Shown: positions 1 through 6,059 of the stretch, in pieces | Numbering within the stretch: the first letter of the stretch is position 1 | Layout of the letters: every line of letters starts with the position of its first letter | NCBI GenBank assembly: GCA_003453735.1 | Contig: DMNE01000218.1 | Location: forward strand, 1,338 to 13,612 | DNA length: 12,275 bases | Direction: 5' to 3' | DNA from: Nitrospiraceae bacterium | Lineage (GTDB): Bacteria; Nitrospirota; Thermodesulfovibrionia; Thermodesulfovibrionales; UBA9159 | Program-made: the position numbers and the translations under genes | The notes under the pieces: generated by a model | Told to the model about the DNA's origin: nothing | What the model saw: the letters and a program-made list of their open reading frames with translations, nothing else | The model's database searches: none

Positions 1-212
1 TGCTGTTTTGTCAACTTCCAGAAACAATGGCTGCGTGGTCCCCAGATAAAAAAGAGCACAAGGTAATCCTTTTCAGCAATAAGGGTTTTATCCGCCTTTA
101 TATTAAAAAAAACCCAATTTAACATGTTAACGTGCAAGCACCCGGTAACAGCAAATTCATCACCAACAAATTCATCATCAGATAATATAGAGACGCCATT
201 TGCTTTTACCAA
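1..212 (-). CDS. Possible 5' part of a gene running off the left edge (unrecognised)
   Basis: Reading the minus strand from a TTG at 212, the frame stays open for 70 codons to the window edge. It follows a TAA at 227-225. The translation begins LVKANGVSILSDDEF and later has LNWVFFNIKADKTLIAEKDY, a composition compatible with a real protein. There is no good Shine-Dalgarno sequence before the TTG, and I recognise no family. The stretch contains a short direct repeat (CAAATTCATC at 152-161 and 167-176, 15-base period) that encodes DEF twice. It would be divergent to the transporter gene starting at 247. It could equally be a chance open frame in AT-rich DNA or the remains of a gene. Confidence 0.25.
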   Translation of the reverse strand, partial: MVKANGVSILSDDEFVGDEFAVTGCLHVNMLNWVFFNIKADKTLIAEKDYLVLFFIWGPRSHCFWKLTKQ

Positions 213-246
213 TGAGTATTTCTGTTAGACAATGTTACCATGAAAT

Positions 247-921
247 ATGGAAGTTGGTTCGCCGGGACACAAAGAAGAAAAAAGCATTTTTTTTAAATGG
301 GCAACTGCCCTCGCATTGATCACAATTTTTTACAATTTTATCGAAGGTGCGGTTTCTGTTTTCTTCGGCTTTGAAGACGGAACAGTCACGCTCTTCGGTT
401 TTGGAGTAGATTCTTTTGTAGAAGTGATTTCAGGTATCGGGATATGGCATATGATAAGGCGGATGAAAGCGAATAGCGACGAAAGTCACGACAGATTTGA
501 AAGTACTTCACTCAAGGTGACTGGCACAGCCTTCTATATTCTCACTATTGGCCTGATAATTACTTCCCTGGTAAATTTCTACAAGGGATATAAACCTGAA
601 ACTACTTTGTGGGGAATTATCGTAGGAGTTATTTCAATTATCTGTATGTGGGTGCTCATGCATTATAAGATCGAGATCGGCAGACGGTTCACCTCTAAGG
701 CGCTACTTGCCGATGCGGCCTGCTCTAAAACTTGCTTGTATCTTTCCATCGTTCTTCTAACTGCAAGCGTTGGGTATGAAGTAACGGGCATCGGCTATGT
801 GGATTCCCTTGGTGCGTTCGGCATAGCGATTTTCTCTTTTAAGGAAGGCCGAGAGTCATTTGATAAAGCGAAAGGTCAGTTATGCGGCTGCGGCAGCGAA
901 TGTAATCAGAGGTCTAAATAA
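247..921 (+). CDS. Cation-diffusion-facilitator-like membrane protein with Cys-rich tail
   Basis: This 224-residue integral membrane protein resembles the transmembrane part of the cation diffusion facilitator (CDF) family, which exports divalent metals such as Zn, Co or Cd. Hydrophobic segments lie at about 16-40, 47-70, 92-112, 121-139, 161-180 and 184-198, six in all as in CDF proteins. The segment GFGVDSFVEV (51-60) carries acidic residues D55 and E59 in a membrane helix. LLADAACSKTC (153-163) has D156, C159 and C163, and VDSLGA (185-190) has another membrane Asp. The usual C-terminal cytoplasmic dimerisation domain is missing. Instead the protein ends soon after GQLCGCGSEC, a short cluster with C213, C215 and C219 that could bind a metal. 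The ATG at 247 directly follows an in-frame TGA (241-243) and has no strong ribosome site. It is transcribed alone and converges with the long minus-strand cluster. Metal specificity cannot be told from sequence. Confidence 0.75.
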   Translation: MEVGSPGHKEEKSIFFKWATALALITIFYNFIEGAVSVFFGFEDGTVTLFGFGVDSFVEVISGIGIWHMIRRMKANSDESHDRFESTSLKVTGTAFYILTIGLIITSLVNFYKGYKPETTLWGIIVGVISIICMWVLMHYKIEIGRRFTSKALLADAACSKTCLYLSIVLLTASVGYEVTGIGYVDSLGAFGIAIFSFKEGRESFDKAKGQLCGCGSECNQRSK

Positions 922-1213
922 CGAGTGAAGCTTTTTCTTCTTTTGGATGAAAGTTGGGGCCACGCTTCCAACCTCTCGACGCCGTTTGTTTGGAGGGGTA
1001 CTTCGCAACCGGTCCTATCCAACAGAGTGTTTCTTTTCAAGAGACTGTCATCGATGGTAAATTCTTGACAGGATTGATTAGACATTAGAAGAGGAAGTAC
1101 GCCACGCGTCCTGAAATCGATCAGACGTATGCAGGTTGCGCCTATGCCATGGAAAGCAGTGTTTGCATCTCGAGATAAGTTCCGCGTTTTGGCTAGAGGG
1201 AATGCATGATTTC
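922..1213. other. Convergent intergenic region without a supported gene
   Basis: About 290 bases separate the ends of two convergent genes. I see no ORF with protein-like composition, no tRNA and no repeat. There is only a weak stem (GAAG/CTTC followed by TTTT, about 927-945) after the plus-strand gene, too poor to call a terminator. A TTGACA at about 1066 resembles a plus-strand -35 box, but the best following -10 candidate is at a poor 15-base spacing and no gene follows it. Confidence 0.5.
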
Positions 1214-2461
1214 TTAAAACTCATATCTCACCTGAACATAGGTGTTATCATCCTTACGGAGTTGCCCGAACTGGGTCGCTCTGTTGCCTCCCCCGAAGAT
1301 ATTCGCTCCCAATGCTGCCCATACATGGTCTGAAAAGTTATATTTAATTTCTGGATTGAGCATAGAGTCTCCATCGGAAGGGCTGTAAAAGGCAAAAAAG
1401 GACAGTTTCAATGTCTGGTTCATCAGGAATTGAGTGAGTCGGACCGTCGCAAGCTCGCGAAGCTGTCTTTCCTCCGGAAACCCTTGAGGAAGATTGTTTA
1501 CATAATTCGAATAGTTGAGCATGTATTCGCCATAATATTGAACTTCTATCGTAAAATCTTCCCATATCTGCCTCTGATATCCGATTAGGAACCTTGTCTG
1601 CGAATTGGGTATTATCGGATTTGTTCCGCTCCTATTTTCCCCCGAGTCATAATATCCAGCTTCAAGGCTCAGGACACCATCCAATGCTCGCCCCTGAAGG
1701 CTCGCACCGTATTCCGACAGCTTGGGATAAAAAAGTGTCAGTTTGGTCGGCATCGTTAGATTGTCCGGTAGCAAGGAGGGCTGCCCCCAAAAACCGCGAT
1801 AAAAATAAAGCGAGGCGTCAAAGCCTGCTATGTCGCGGTACGCTCTCAGTGCTATTTGCGTATTCTCCAGGGTTACAGCAGGTTTCTCCGTTGCCCTGTT
1901 TGTCACCCCCGGCAGAGGGTCGAAAAGCCAGAATGTGTTCGGAGAAGGAAACGTATCGGGAGTAAAAAAAGGGATGGCAACGAACTCAAAGGATGCAAAG
2001 CCGGGATAAATGCCTACCTTTGCTGCGTCAACACCTTTTTTTAGATATTCGAGCGGCTGCCCTGAAAAGAAGGATGCGTAATCCTTCGGAAAGACGTCAT
2101 TAATGAAGAGAAGGTCGCCCACGCCCCAGGTGATCACCTGCCTGCCAACCCGCGTATCCCATTTGCTCGCCATGTAGTCAATATAGCCCTCCCTCAATTC
2201 CGAGTCCCACCCTTCACCCACATGATCGTACCATCCGTCGGCCTTGATAAACAGATGAAAAGGGTCCTTCGAGGCATCGAGTTTTAGCTGCAGTCTTTCC
2301 TCTGCGAGCTTGAAATCGCCGCCATCAGGGTTGGAAGATGTCGTGTCAACAGAGTAATTGCCTTGCAGAAACCCATGTAATGAGATATCGGCTGCACTTG
2401 TAACAGGCGGCAAAAAGATCAGGCTTCCAATGAAATACAAAAACAGATGTTTTACGGCCAT
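1214..2461 (-). CDS. Outer-membrane beta-barrel protein (DUF1302-like)
   Basis: This is a predicted outer-membrane beta-barrel protein of 415 residues when read from the ATG at 2461. It starts with a classical signal peptide (MAVKHLFLYFIGSLIFLPP...TSA, cleavage likely before ADIS). The mature part is rich in alternating hydrophobic and aromatic residues and ends in VRYEF, the terminal Phe typical of barrels inserted by the BAM machinery. Near the middle it has RVGRQVITWGVGDLLFINDVFPKDY, which resembles the DUF1302/alginate-export-like barrel group. I recall such barrels beside MMPL transporters and LolA-like proteins, and that is the arrangement here. A longer frame from a TTG at 2503 exists, but its first 14 codons lie inside the methyltransferase gene and would spoil the signal peptide. 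The ATG is 7 bases after the methyltransferase stop, so translation is probably coupled. It is the last gene of the cluster. The substrate is unknown; a hydrophobic or lipid-like compound is an inference from context. Confidence 0.75.
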   Translation of the reverse strand: MAVKHLFLYFIGSLIFLPPVTSAADISLHGFLQGNYSVDTTSSNPDGGDFKLAEERLQLKLDASKDPFHLFIKADGWYDHVGEGWDSELREGYIDYMASKWDTRVGRQVITWGVGDLLFINDVFPKDYASFFSGQPLEYLKKGVDAAKVGIYPGFASFEFVAIPFFTPDTFPSPNTFWLFDPLPGVTNRATEKPAVTLENTQIALRAYRDIAGFDASLYFYRGFWGQPSLLPDNLTMPTKLTLFYPKLSEYGASLQGRALDGVLSLEAGYYDSGENRSGTNPIIPNSQTRFLIGYQRQIWEDFTIEVQYYGEYMLNYSNYVNNLPQGFPEERQLRELATVRLTQFLMNQTLKLSFFAFYSPSDGDSMLNPEIKYNFSDHVWAALGANIFGGGNRATQFGQLRKDDNTYVQVRYEF

Positions 2462-2468
2462 TCTCACT

Positions 2469-3146
2469 CTAGTTATGAGTCTTCCTCCCTCGGATACCCA
2501 CAAAGCCTGCGTCTTCTATCAATCGGTCGTGCGCGACTTCTTCATGAGGCATCTCGGAGGGGGGCTGGCAAAGTGTCGAAGAAAAAGCCTCAACCTTCAG
2601 TCCCACCTCCTCTATCAACGCTGTAGCCTCTTTGCAGCTATAGAATCGCGCATGTTTATAAAATGGATGCTCTTCATTCTTTTTTGTCTGATAGAGCTTG
2701 CCCCACAAGCTTTCCCTGTTCAATATTCCGAGAAGCAGTCCTCCGCCCTCCTTTAGCACTCTCTTCGCTTCCGCGATCACCTTTCTTGGTTCTTTAACGA
2801 AGCATAGGGTGAAAAGAATGAAGACTCCCCCGAAGATGCCATTTTGGAAAGGAAGCTTTTCGCCGAATGCCCTTTCGACCTTAACCCCTCGTTTTATCGC
2901 CATTTCAAGCAATGCTTCTGCGGGCTCGACCCCATATCGAATCCCCAGTGCTGCCGCAAACCGCCCGGAACCTGCACCTATTTCAAGAAAAGGTGGCGCG
3001 AGGTCTCTCATCAGAAGCCTTACTGCTTTGACTTCCAACTCAAATATGATGCGTCCTTTAGGATCGTCAAACCACCTGTCATAATCCTCGGCATAAAACG
3101 AGAAAGCTTCTGCTGTATCATTGGCTGGCTCATCGAAATCCGTCAT
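2469..3146 (-). CDS. Class I SAM-dependent methyltransferase
   Basis: This 225-residue cytoplasmic protein has the Rossmann-type SAM methyltransferase fold (Methyltransf_11-like). Motif I is PPFLEIGAGSGRFA (51-64), the glycine-rich SAM loop. GVEPAEALLEMA (72-83) supplies the acidic residue E74 at the end of beta 2. EKLPFQNGIFGGVFILFTLCFV (97-118) matches the motif II region, and LKEGGGLLLGILNRES (131-146) the motif III region. The start has a possible ribosome site (TTGGAGAG) 11 bases upstream, and its ATG overlaps the TGA of a preceding open frame in the ATGA style. That suggests an upstream gene once existed here. The gene is coupled to the downstream barrel gene. The methyl acceptor cannot be predicted. 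Being inside an envelope-transport cluster, it could modify a lipid or quinone-like small molecule, but this is only an inference. Confidence 0.85.
   Translation of the reverse strand: MTDFDEPANDTAEAFSFYAEDYDRWFDDPKGRIIFELEVKAVRLLMRDLAPPFLEIGAGSGRFAAALGIRYGVEPAEALLEMAIKRGVKVERAFGEKLPFQNGIFGGVFILFTLCFVKEPRKVIAEAKRVLKEGGGLLLGILNRESLWGKLYQTKKNEEHPFYKHARFYSCKEATALIEEVGLKVEAFSSTLCQPPSEMPHEEVAHDRLIEDAGFVGIRGRKTHN
2484..2488 (-). promoter_or_regulatory. Distant Shine-Dalgarno for the barrel gene, inside the methyltransferase end
   Basis: A GGAGG lies 22 bases before the ATG at 2461 and 16 bases before an in-frame GTG at 2467, farther than the usual 5-9. It is inside the last codons of the upstream methyltransferase gene. 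Start choice here probably relies on ribosomes that have just terminated at 2469. The GTG remains a less likely alternative start. Confidence 0.4.
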
Positions 3147-3268
3147 TTGAAGATGCTCTCCAAATCTTTTATCTCATTTTCCTTTCTGTCGATAGTCACA
3201 ATCTTAAAACCTGGGTGCGGGATCTCTGTATCGATAGCATGATTACTGCTTTGCCCATATGAAAAGCT
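3143..3268 (-). pseudogene. Short ORF remnant overlapping the methyltransferase start
   Basis: A 41-codon open stretch on the minus strand ends with ...AIDTEIPHPGFKIVTIDRKE and a lysine-rich tail, with its TGA overlapping the methyltransferase ATG (ATGA). The composition looks protein-like, but no in-frame start codon exists in its first half. In the next frame an ATG at 3272 gives MKLFIWAKQ and then stops; one indel near 3243-3247 would join that start to this tail. I read it as a decayed small gene or a sequencing indel in one. I do not recognise the family, and the whole may be chance. Confidence 0.3.
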
Positions 3269-3297
3269 TCATCTTGCTACAATGACGATTCCCCTGT

Positions 3298-4086
3298 TCA
3301 TTCAATCCATTTCTTCGGCGGCTGTTTGAGAAACCGCTCGGAAAAGAGGCTGTCATCGATCCCGATATCATAATCTGCCTTTGTGTATGAGACCTCGGTT
3401 GTGTGTCCGCTCTGGACGTTCTTCATCGTCCTCTTTGTCACGGTGGGAAATCCTTTAATATCTTTTATCTCGTCGGCGGTGAATACCCGGGAGAGCTCGT
3501 TTCTTTTGTCATAGTATTCTTCTTTGAGAGGCAGAAAACTATTCTTATCTATCCACGACATTTTATAACTATAATCGACGTCCCCGGCCTTCGGGGTATT
3601 CGTTACTACATAACAATCTTTCGAGCCTATTTTCTCTTCCTTTATCAATGTATGGGTGTCATCCTGCAGGTTTCTGCCGGAGACGTCTTCATAGCTAAAA
3701 TCGGAGCCTACGAAGCTTGAATGTTTGTCCTGTGCCGCAATTCTCCTCACCATATTGATCGCGGGCACGAAAAGCCATCTGTCGGCGTCCCTGCCCGGGT
3801 ACTTATATACCATGAATGTCATGTCCTTCACATCAGCGGGCTGGAAGAAATACAAGAAATACTTCTGATCACCCCCTACCTCACCGTAATTCTTCCTCAC
3901 CATAGTCATCTCCCGTACCCTTTCCTGCCCGCCCTTGCTTATAAGTTTCATCATTACCCGTGCCTTGAAATCCTTGCCCGGGTATAGGAACGCCTCCTGG
4001 GATTTCTTCATAACTTCATCCCCGGTGAGTGCAAACACCTCAAAAGGAAGAAGTAATACCGCCAGGACAATCAAACACTTTTTCAT
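3298..4086 (-). CDS. LolA-like periplasmic protein (outer membrane lipoprotein-sorting family)
   Basis: This 262-residue exported protein belongs to the LolA-like group usually annotated 'outer membrane lipoprotein-sorting protein' (COG2834 type), distinct from true LolA. It begins with a signal peptide (MKKCLIVLAVLLLPFEVFA, cleavage likely before LTGDEV). The hallmark central block is present: DADRWLFVPAINMVRRIAAQ followed by DKHSSFVGSDFSYEDVSGR, and a later SWIDKNSFLPLKEEYYD strand region. Such proteins have a half-barrel fold that shelters hydrophobic or acyl cargo in the periplasm. I recall them being encoded with MMPL/RND transporters, as here. The start at 4086 is chosen over the ATG at 4098 because a GGAGG sits 5 bases before it and Met-Lys-Lys opens the signal peptide. 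It follows the HdrD-like gene after a 70-base gap with no clear terminator. Confidence 0.85.
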   Translation of the reverse strand: MKKCLIVLAVLLLPFEVFALTGDEVMKKSQEAFLYPGKDFKARVMMKLISKGGQERVREMTMVRKNYGEVGGDQKYFLYFFQPADVKDMTFMVYKYPGRDADRWLFVPAINMVRRIAAQDKHSSFVGSDFSYEDVSGRNLQDDTHTLIKEEKIGSKDCYVVTNTPKAGDVDYSYKMSWIDKNSFLPLKEEYYDKRNELSRVFTADEIKDIKGFPTVTKRTMKNVQSGHTTEVSYTKADYDIGIDDSLFSERFLKQPPKKWIE

Positions 4087-4091
4087 CTTAA

Positions 4092-4096
4092 CCTCC
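4092..4096 (-). promoter_or_regulatory. Shine-Dalgarno deciding the LolA-like start
   Basis: GGAGG is placed 5 bases before the ATG at 4086. The alternative upstream ATG at 4098 overlaps this site and has no ribosome site of its own. Confidence 0.7.
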
Positions 4097-4156
4097 ATTC
4101 CTTAAAGTTATTGGAAATTTTGTAACTTCACGCTAAAATCTCTCCCGCGCCGTTAC

Positions 4157-5383
4157 TCAAGAAGTTGATTTCTCATTTGGCTCAACAAGGCTCGAAAGCA
4201 ACTCCATGATATCGGTAATTCTTATCCGTTTGTCTTCATTTTGCATCCCTTCATTAACCTGCGCATAGCATGCAGGGCAGCTGAAGATGAGCCTGTCAGC
4301 CTTTTTCCTTACCGCCTCACCTATGGTCGCTCTTCCAATCGCATTGGCATTTTCAGGGTAGACTTTCCTTGCCGCTCCCCCGGCGCCGCAGCACTTGGAA
4401 TTTAAGCCGCACCGGTCAAATTCGATGAGTTGAACACCAGGTATGCTTCTGAGGATAATCCGGGGTTCTTCGATAACACCCACGCCCCTGCTGAGATAGC
4501 AGGGGTCATGATAAATAAGCCGCTCCGACAATTCCTTTCTGATCTTGAGCTTTCCGCTCTTCAGGGCTTCGGCAGCAAACTGCGTTATATGACGTACCTT
4601 AAAGGGTAGCTCCTGCCCATAAAAAAGAGGCCAATCTCTCGACATGATGTTCACACAACATGGACATGAGGATAAGAGCAACTTAACTCCCTTTGCTTTG
4701 TATGCCTGCGTGAGTCTCTTTGTCAGATCTTCGAGCATGTCATGCTGCCCCGAGGCAAAGAGAGGGAATCCGCAGCAAACTTCTTCTTCGGAGGGCAGCA
4801 TAGTAAAGGGCTCTCCTATTGCTTTCAGGACGAGGACGTCTCCCCTTACCATTGGTTGTGCCGAATAAGCGCCGGTACATCCAGCATAGTAAGCGATGTC
4901 GGCCTTTTCAAGAACTTTGACGCCTTCGGGAAACCATGGGTTAAACCTGTCTTGTGCGGGCATGTTGTAAGGGTTGCCGGTATTCTTTATTACCTCGGGC
5001 ATCTTGGCCTGACCGCCGATGGGCCCGAACCCTCGCTTCACCATCTCCTTCCTGAGCGTGGGCCAAAGCCTCTGAGTAAAGATGCCGACCGGACAGTGCT
5101 GCCCGCAGGCGCCGCAGGTCGTGCATTCAAATACAGCCTTTGTGAAATCCTCAAGGAGTTTACCGTCAATGTCTTTGGGACCAAAAAGCCTTGCTTTCAA
5201 TCCCTCCGTGGCTTTTATGAATTCTTTGAAAACCCGTATCTTCTCGGGAGGCGATATCGAAGGTTTACTGTTAACATCCTGGATAGGACAGTATTTCAGG
5301 CACTCTCCGCATTGAGTACATGCATCCAGTTCGATCAGTTGCTGTACTGTAAGATTCTCGGTAAAACGGTTCTTATTTTTCAT
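4157..5383 (-). CDS. HdrD/GlcF-like iron-sulfur protein with two CCG domains
   Basis: This 408-residue cytoplasmic or membrane-associated electron-transfer protein resembles HdrD, DsrK and GlcF. Two [4Fe-4S] ferredoxin-type motifs come first: C22-x2-C25-x2-C28-x3-C32-P and C87-x2-C90-x2-C93-x3-C97-P. Two complete CCG domains follow. The first has C169, the pair C203-C204 in EEEVCCGFP, and C240/C242/C243 in SSCPCCVN. The second has C295 in YHDPCYLSRG, C331-C332 in SKCCGAGG, and C369/C372 in SCPACYAQ. In heterodisulfide reductase these CCG cysteines hold the noncubane clusters that cleave disulfides. The start overlaps the end of the preceding membrane-cytochrome gene by 11 bases and has AGGTG 6 bases upstream. 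The pair therefore looks like a co-made HdrE-HdrD-type complex linking the quinone pool to a thiol/disulfide or other two-electron couple. The actual substrate is unknown. No flavin domain or catalytic oxidoreductase subunit is next to it. Confidence 0.88.
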   Translation of the reverse strand: MKNKNRFTENLTVQQLIELDACTQCGECLKYCPIQDVNSKPSISPPEKIRVFKEFIKATEGLKARLFGPKDIDGKLLEDFTKAVFECTTCGACGQHCPVGIFTQRLWPTLRKEMVKRGFGPIGGQAKMPEVIKNTGNPYNMPAQDRFNPWFPEGVKVLEKADIAYYAGCTGAYSAQPMVRGDVLVLKAIGEPFTMLPSEEEVCCGFPLFASGQHDMLEDLTKRLTQAYKAKGVKLLLSSCPCCVNIMSRDWPLFYGQELPFKVRHITQFAAEALKSGKLKIRKELSERLIYHDPCYLSRGVGVIEEPRIILRSIPGVQLIEFDRCGLNSKCCGAGGAARKVYPENANAIGRATIGEAVRKKADRLIFSCPACYAQVNEGMQNEDKRIRITDIMELLSSLVEPNEKSTS

Positions 5384-6059
5384 GGATCACCTGATTGAAA
5401 TTTCCTTCTCGCTGCCGCGCGCTTATAAGCGTCAGGGGAGCGGCAAAGACATGCGTGGGCAAATTTACAATTAATGCTAAGACTGCGATGAAGTGAAATA
5501 CAAAAAAGACGCTCCCGGGAACAACGGCAAACCCGAAAGTCACGATTCCCATTACAAATGTTTTTACGGAGACGATGTCGGGATGATAGATCGTTTTCAT
5601 GAGCAGCCCGCTGACGCTTAAGGCAAGTAGCAGAACAACAAGCAAGAAGTTGTAGCTCGAAACGTATTTTTTCTTCTCAATAAGAAACTTCACGATAACT
5701 ACATACACAAGCGCCAGCGGAAGTACATATCCCGCAATAATTCCAGGAGTCTGCACAGCCCACACCCATTGGGGGACAGGGCTCAGAAAGTATCTCAAGT
5801 GTCTGAGTATCACCAGCACAAAAGAGACATGGAAGCTCCATTCCCCAATCCAGAGAAGTTCGTTAACGATTAGAAGCCTTCTGAAAAAAAGAATGTCGCA
5901 GCCGGCCATCACGAGTGTTTTCAGGGTTAGCTTATGAGAACTTGTCTCATCCAGGGGTTTGCCCGTTCCCCATAACAACGCCTTGGCAGCATACGTGCCG
6001 AGGAAGGCCAGCATCGATAGGTAGTAAGCGAGAGTGAGAATGATCCCCAATATTCTCAT
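5373..6059 (-). CDS. Membrane cytochrome b subunit, NarI/HdrE/DsrM-like
   Basis: This 228-residue integral membrane protein has about five hydrophobic segments (roughly 4-28, 68-92, 104-126, 136-155 and 166-200). Histidines that could bind haem b lie at H77 and H87 in EWSFHVSFVLVILRHLRYF, and at H189 and H203 in VFHFIAVLALIVNLPTHVF. This is the pattern of the NarI/HdrE/DsrM family, which passes electrons between quinones and an iron-sulfur partner. Its start overlaps the transporter stop (ATGA at 6056-6059), and its end overlaps the HdrD-like gene by 11 bases. The three genes are thus translationally coupled. The partner is almost certainly the HdrD-like protein. Direction of electron flow and the donor or acceptor are not evident from sequence. 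Confidence 0.82.
   Translation of the reverse strand: MRILGIILTLAYYLSMLAFLGTYAAKALLWGTGKPLDETSSHKLTLKTLVMAGCDILFFRRLLIVNELLWIGEWSFHVSFVLVILRHLRYFLSPVPQWVWAVQTPGIIAGYVLPLALVYVVIVKFLIEKKKYVSSYNFLLVVLLLALSVSGLLMKTIYHPDIVSVKTFVMGIVTFGFAVVPGSVFFVFHFIAVLALIVNLPTHVFAAPLTLISARQREGNFNQVIHEK

Noticed and set aside
922..1213. Terminator or RNA gene in the convergent gap
   Set aside because: Only a 4-base-pair stem with a short T-run was found, and no cloverleaf or strong hairpin.
4742..5398. Long plus-strand frame opposite the HdrD-like gene
   Set aside because: It is antisense to a gene with all its Cys motifs in place, has no family features, and its codons mirror those of the opposite gene.
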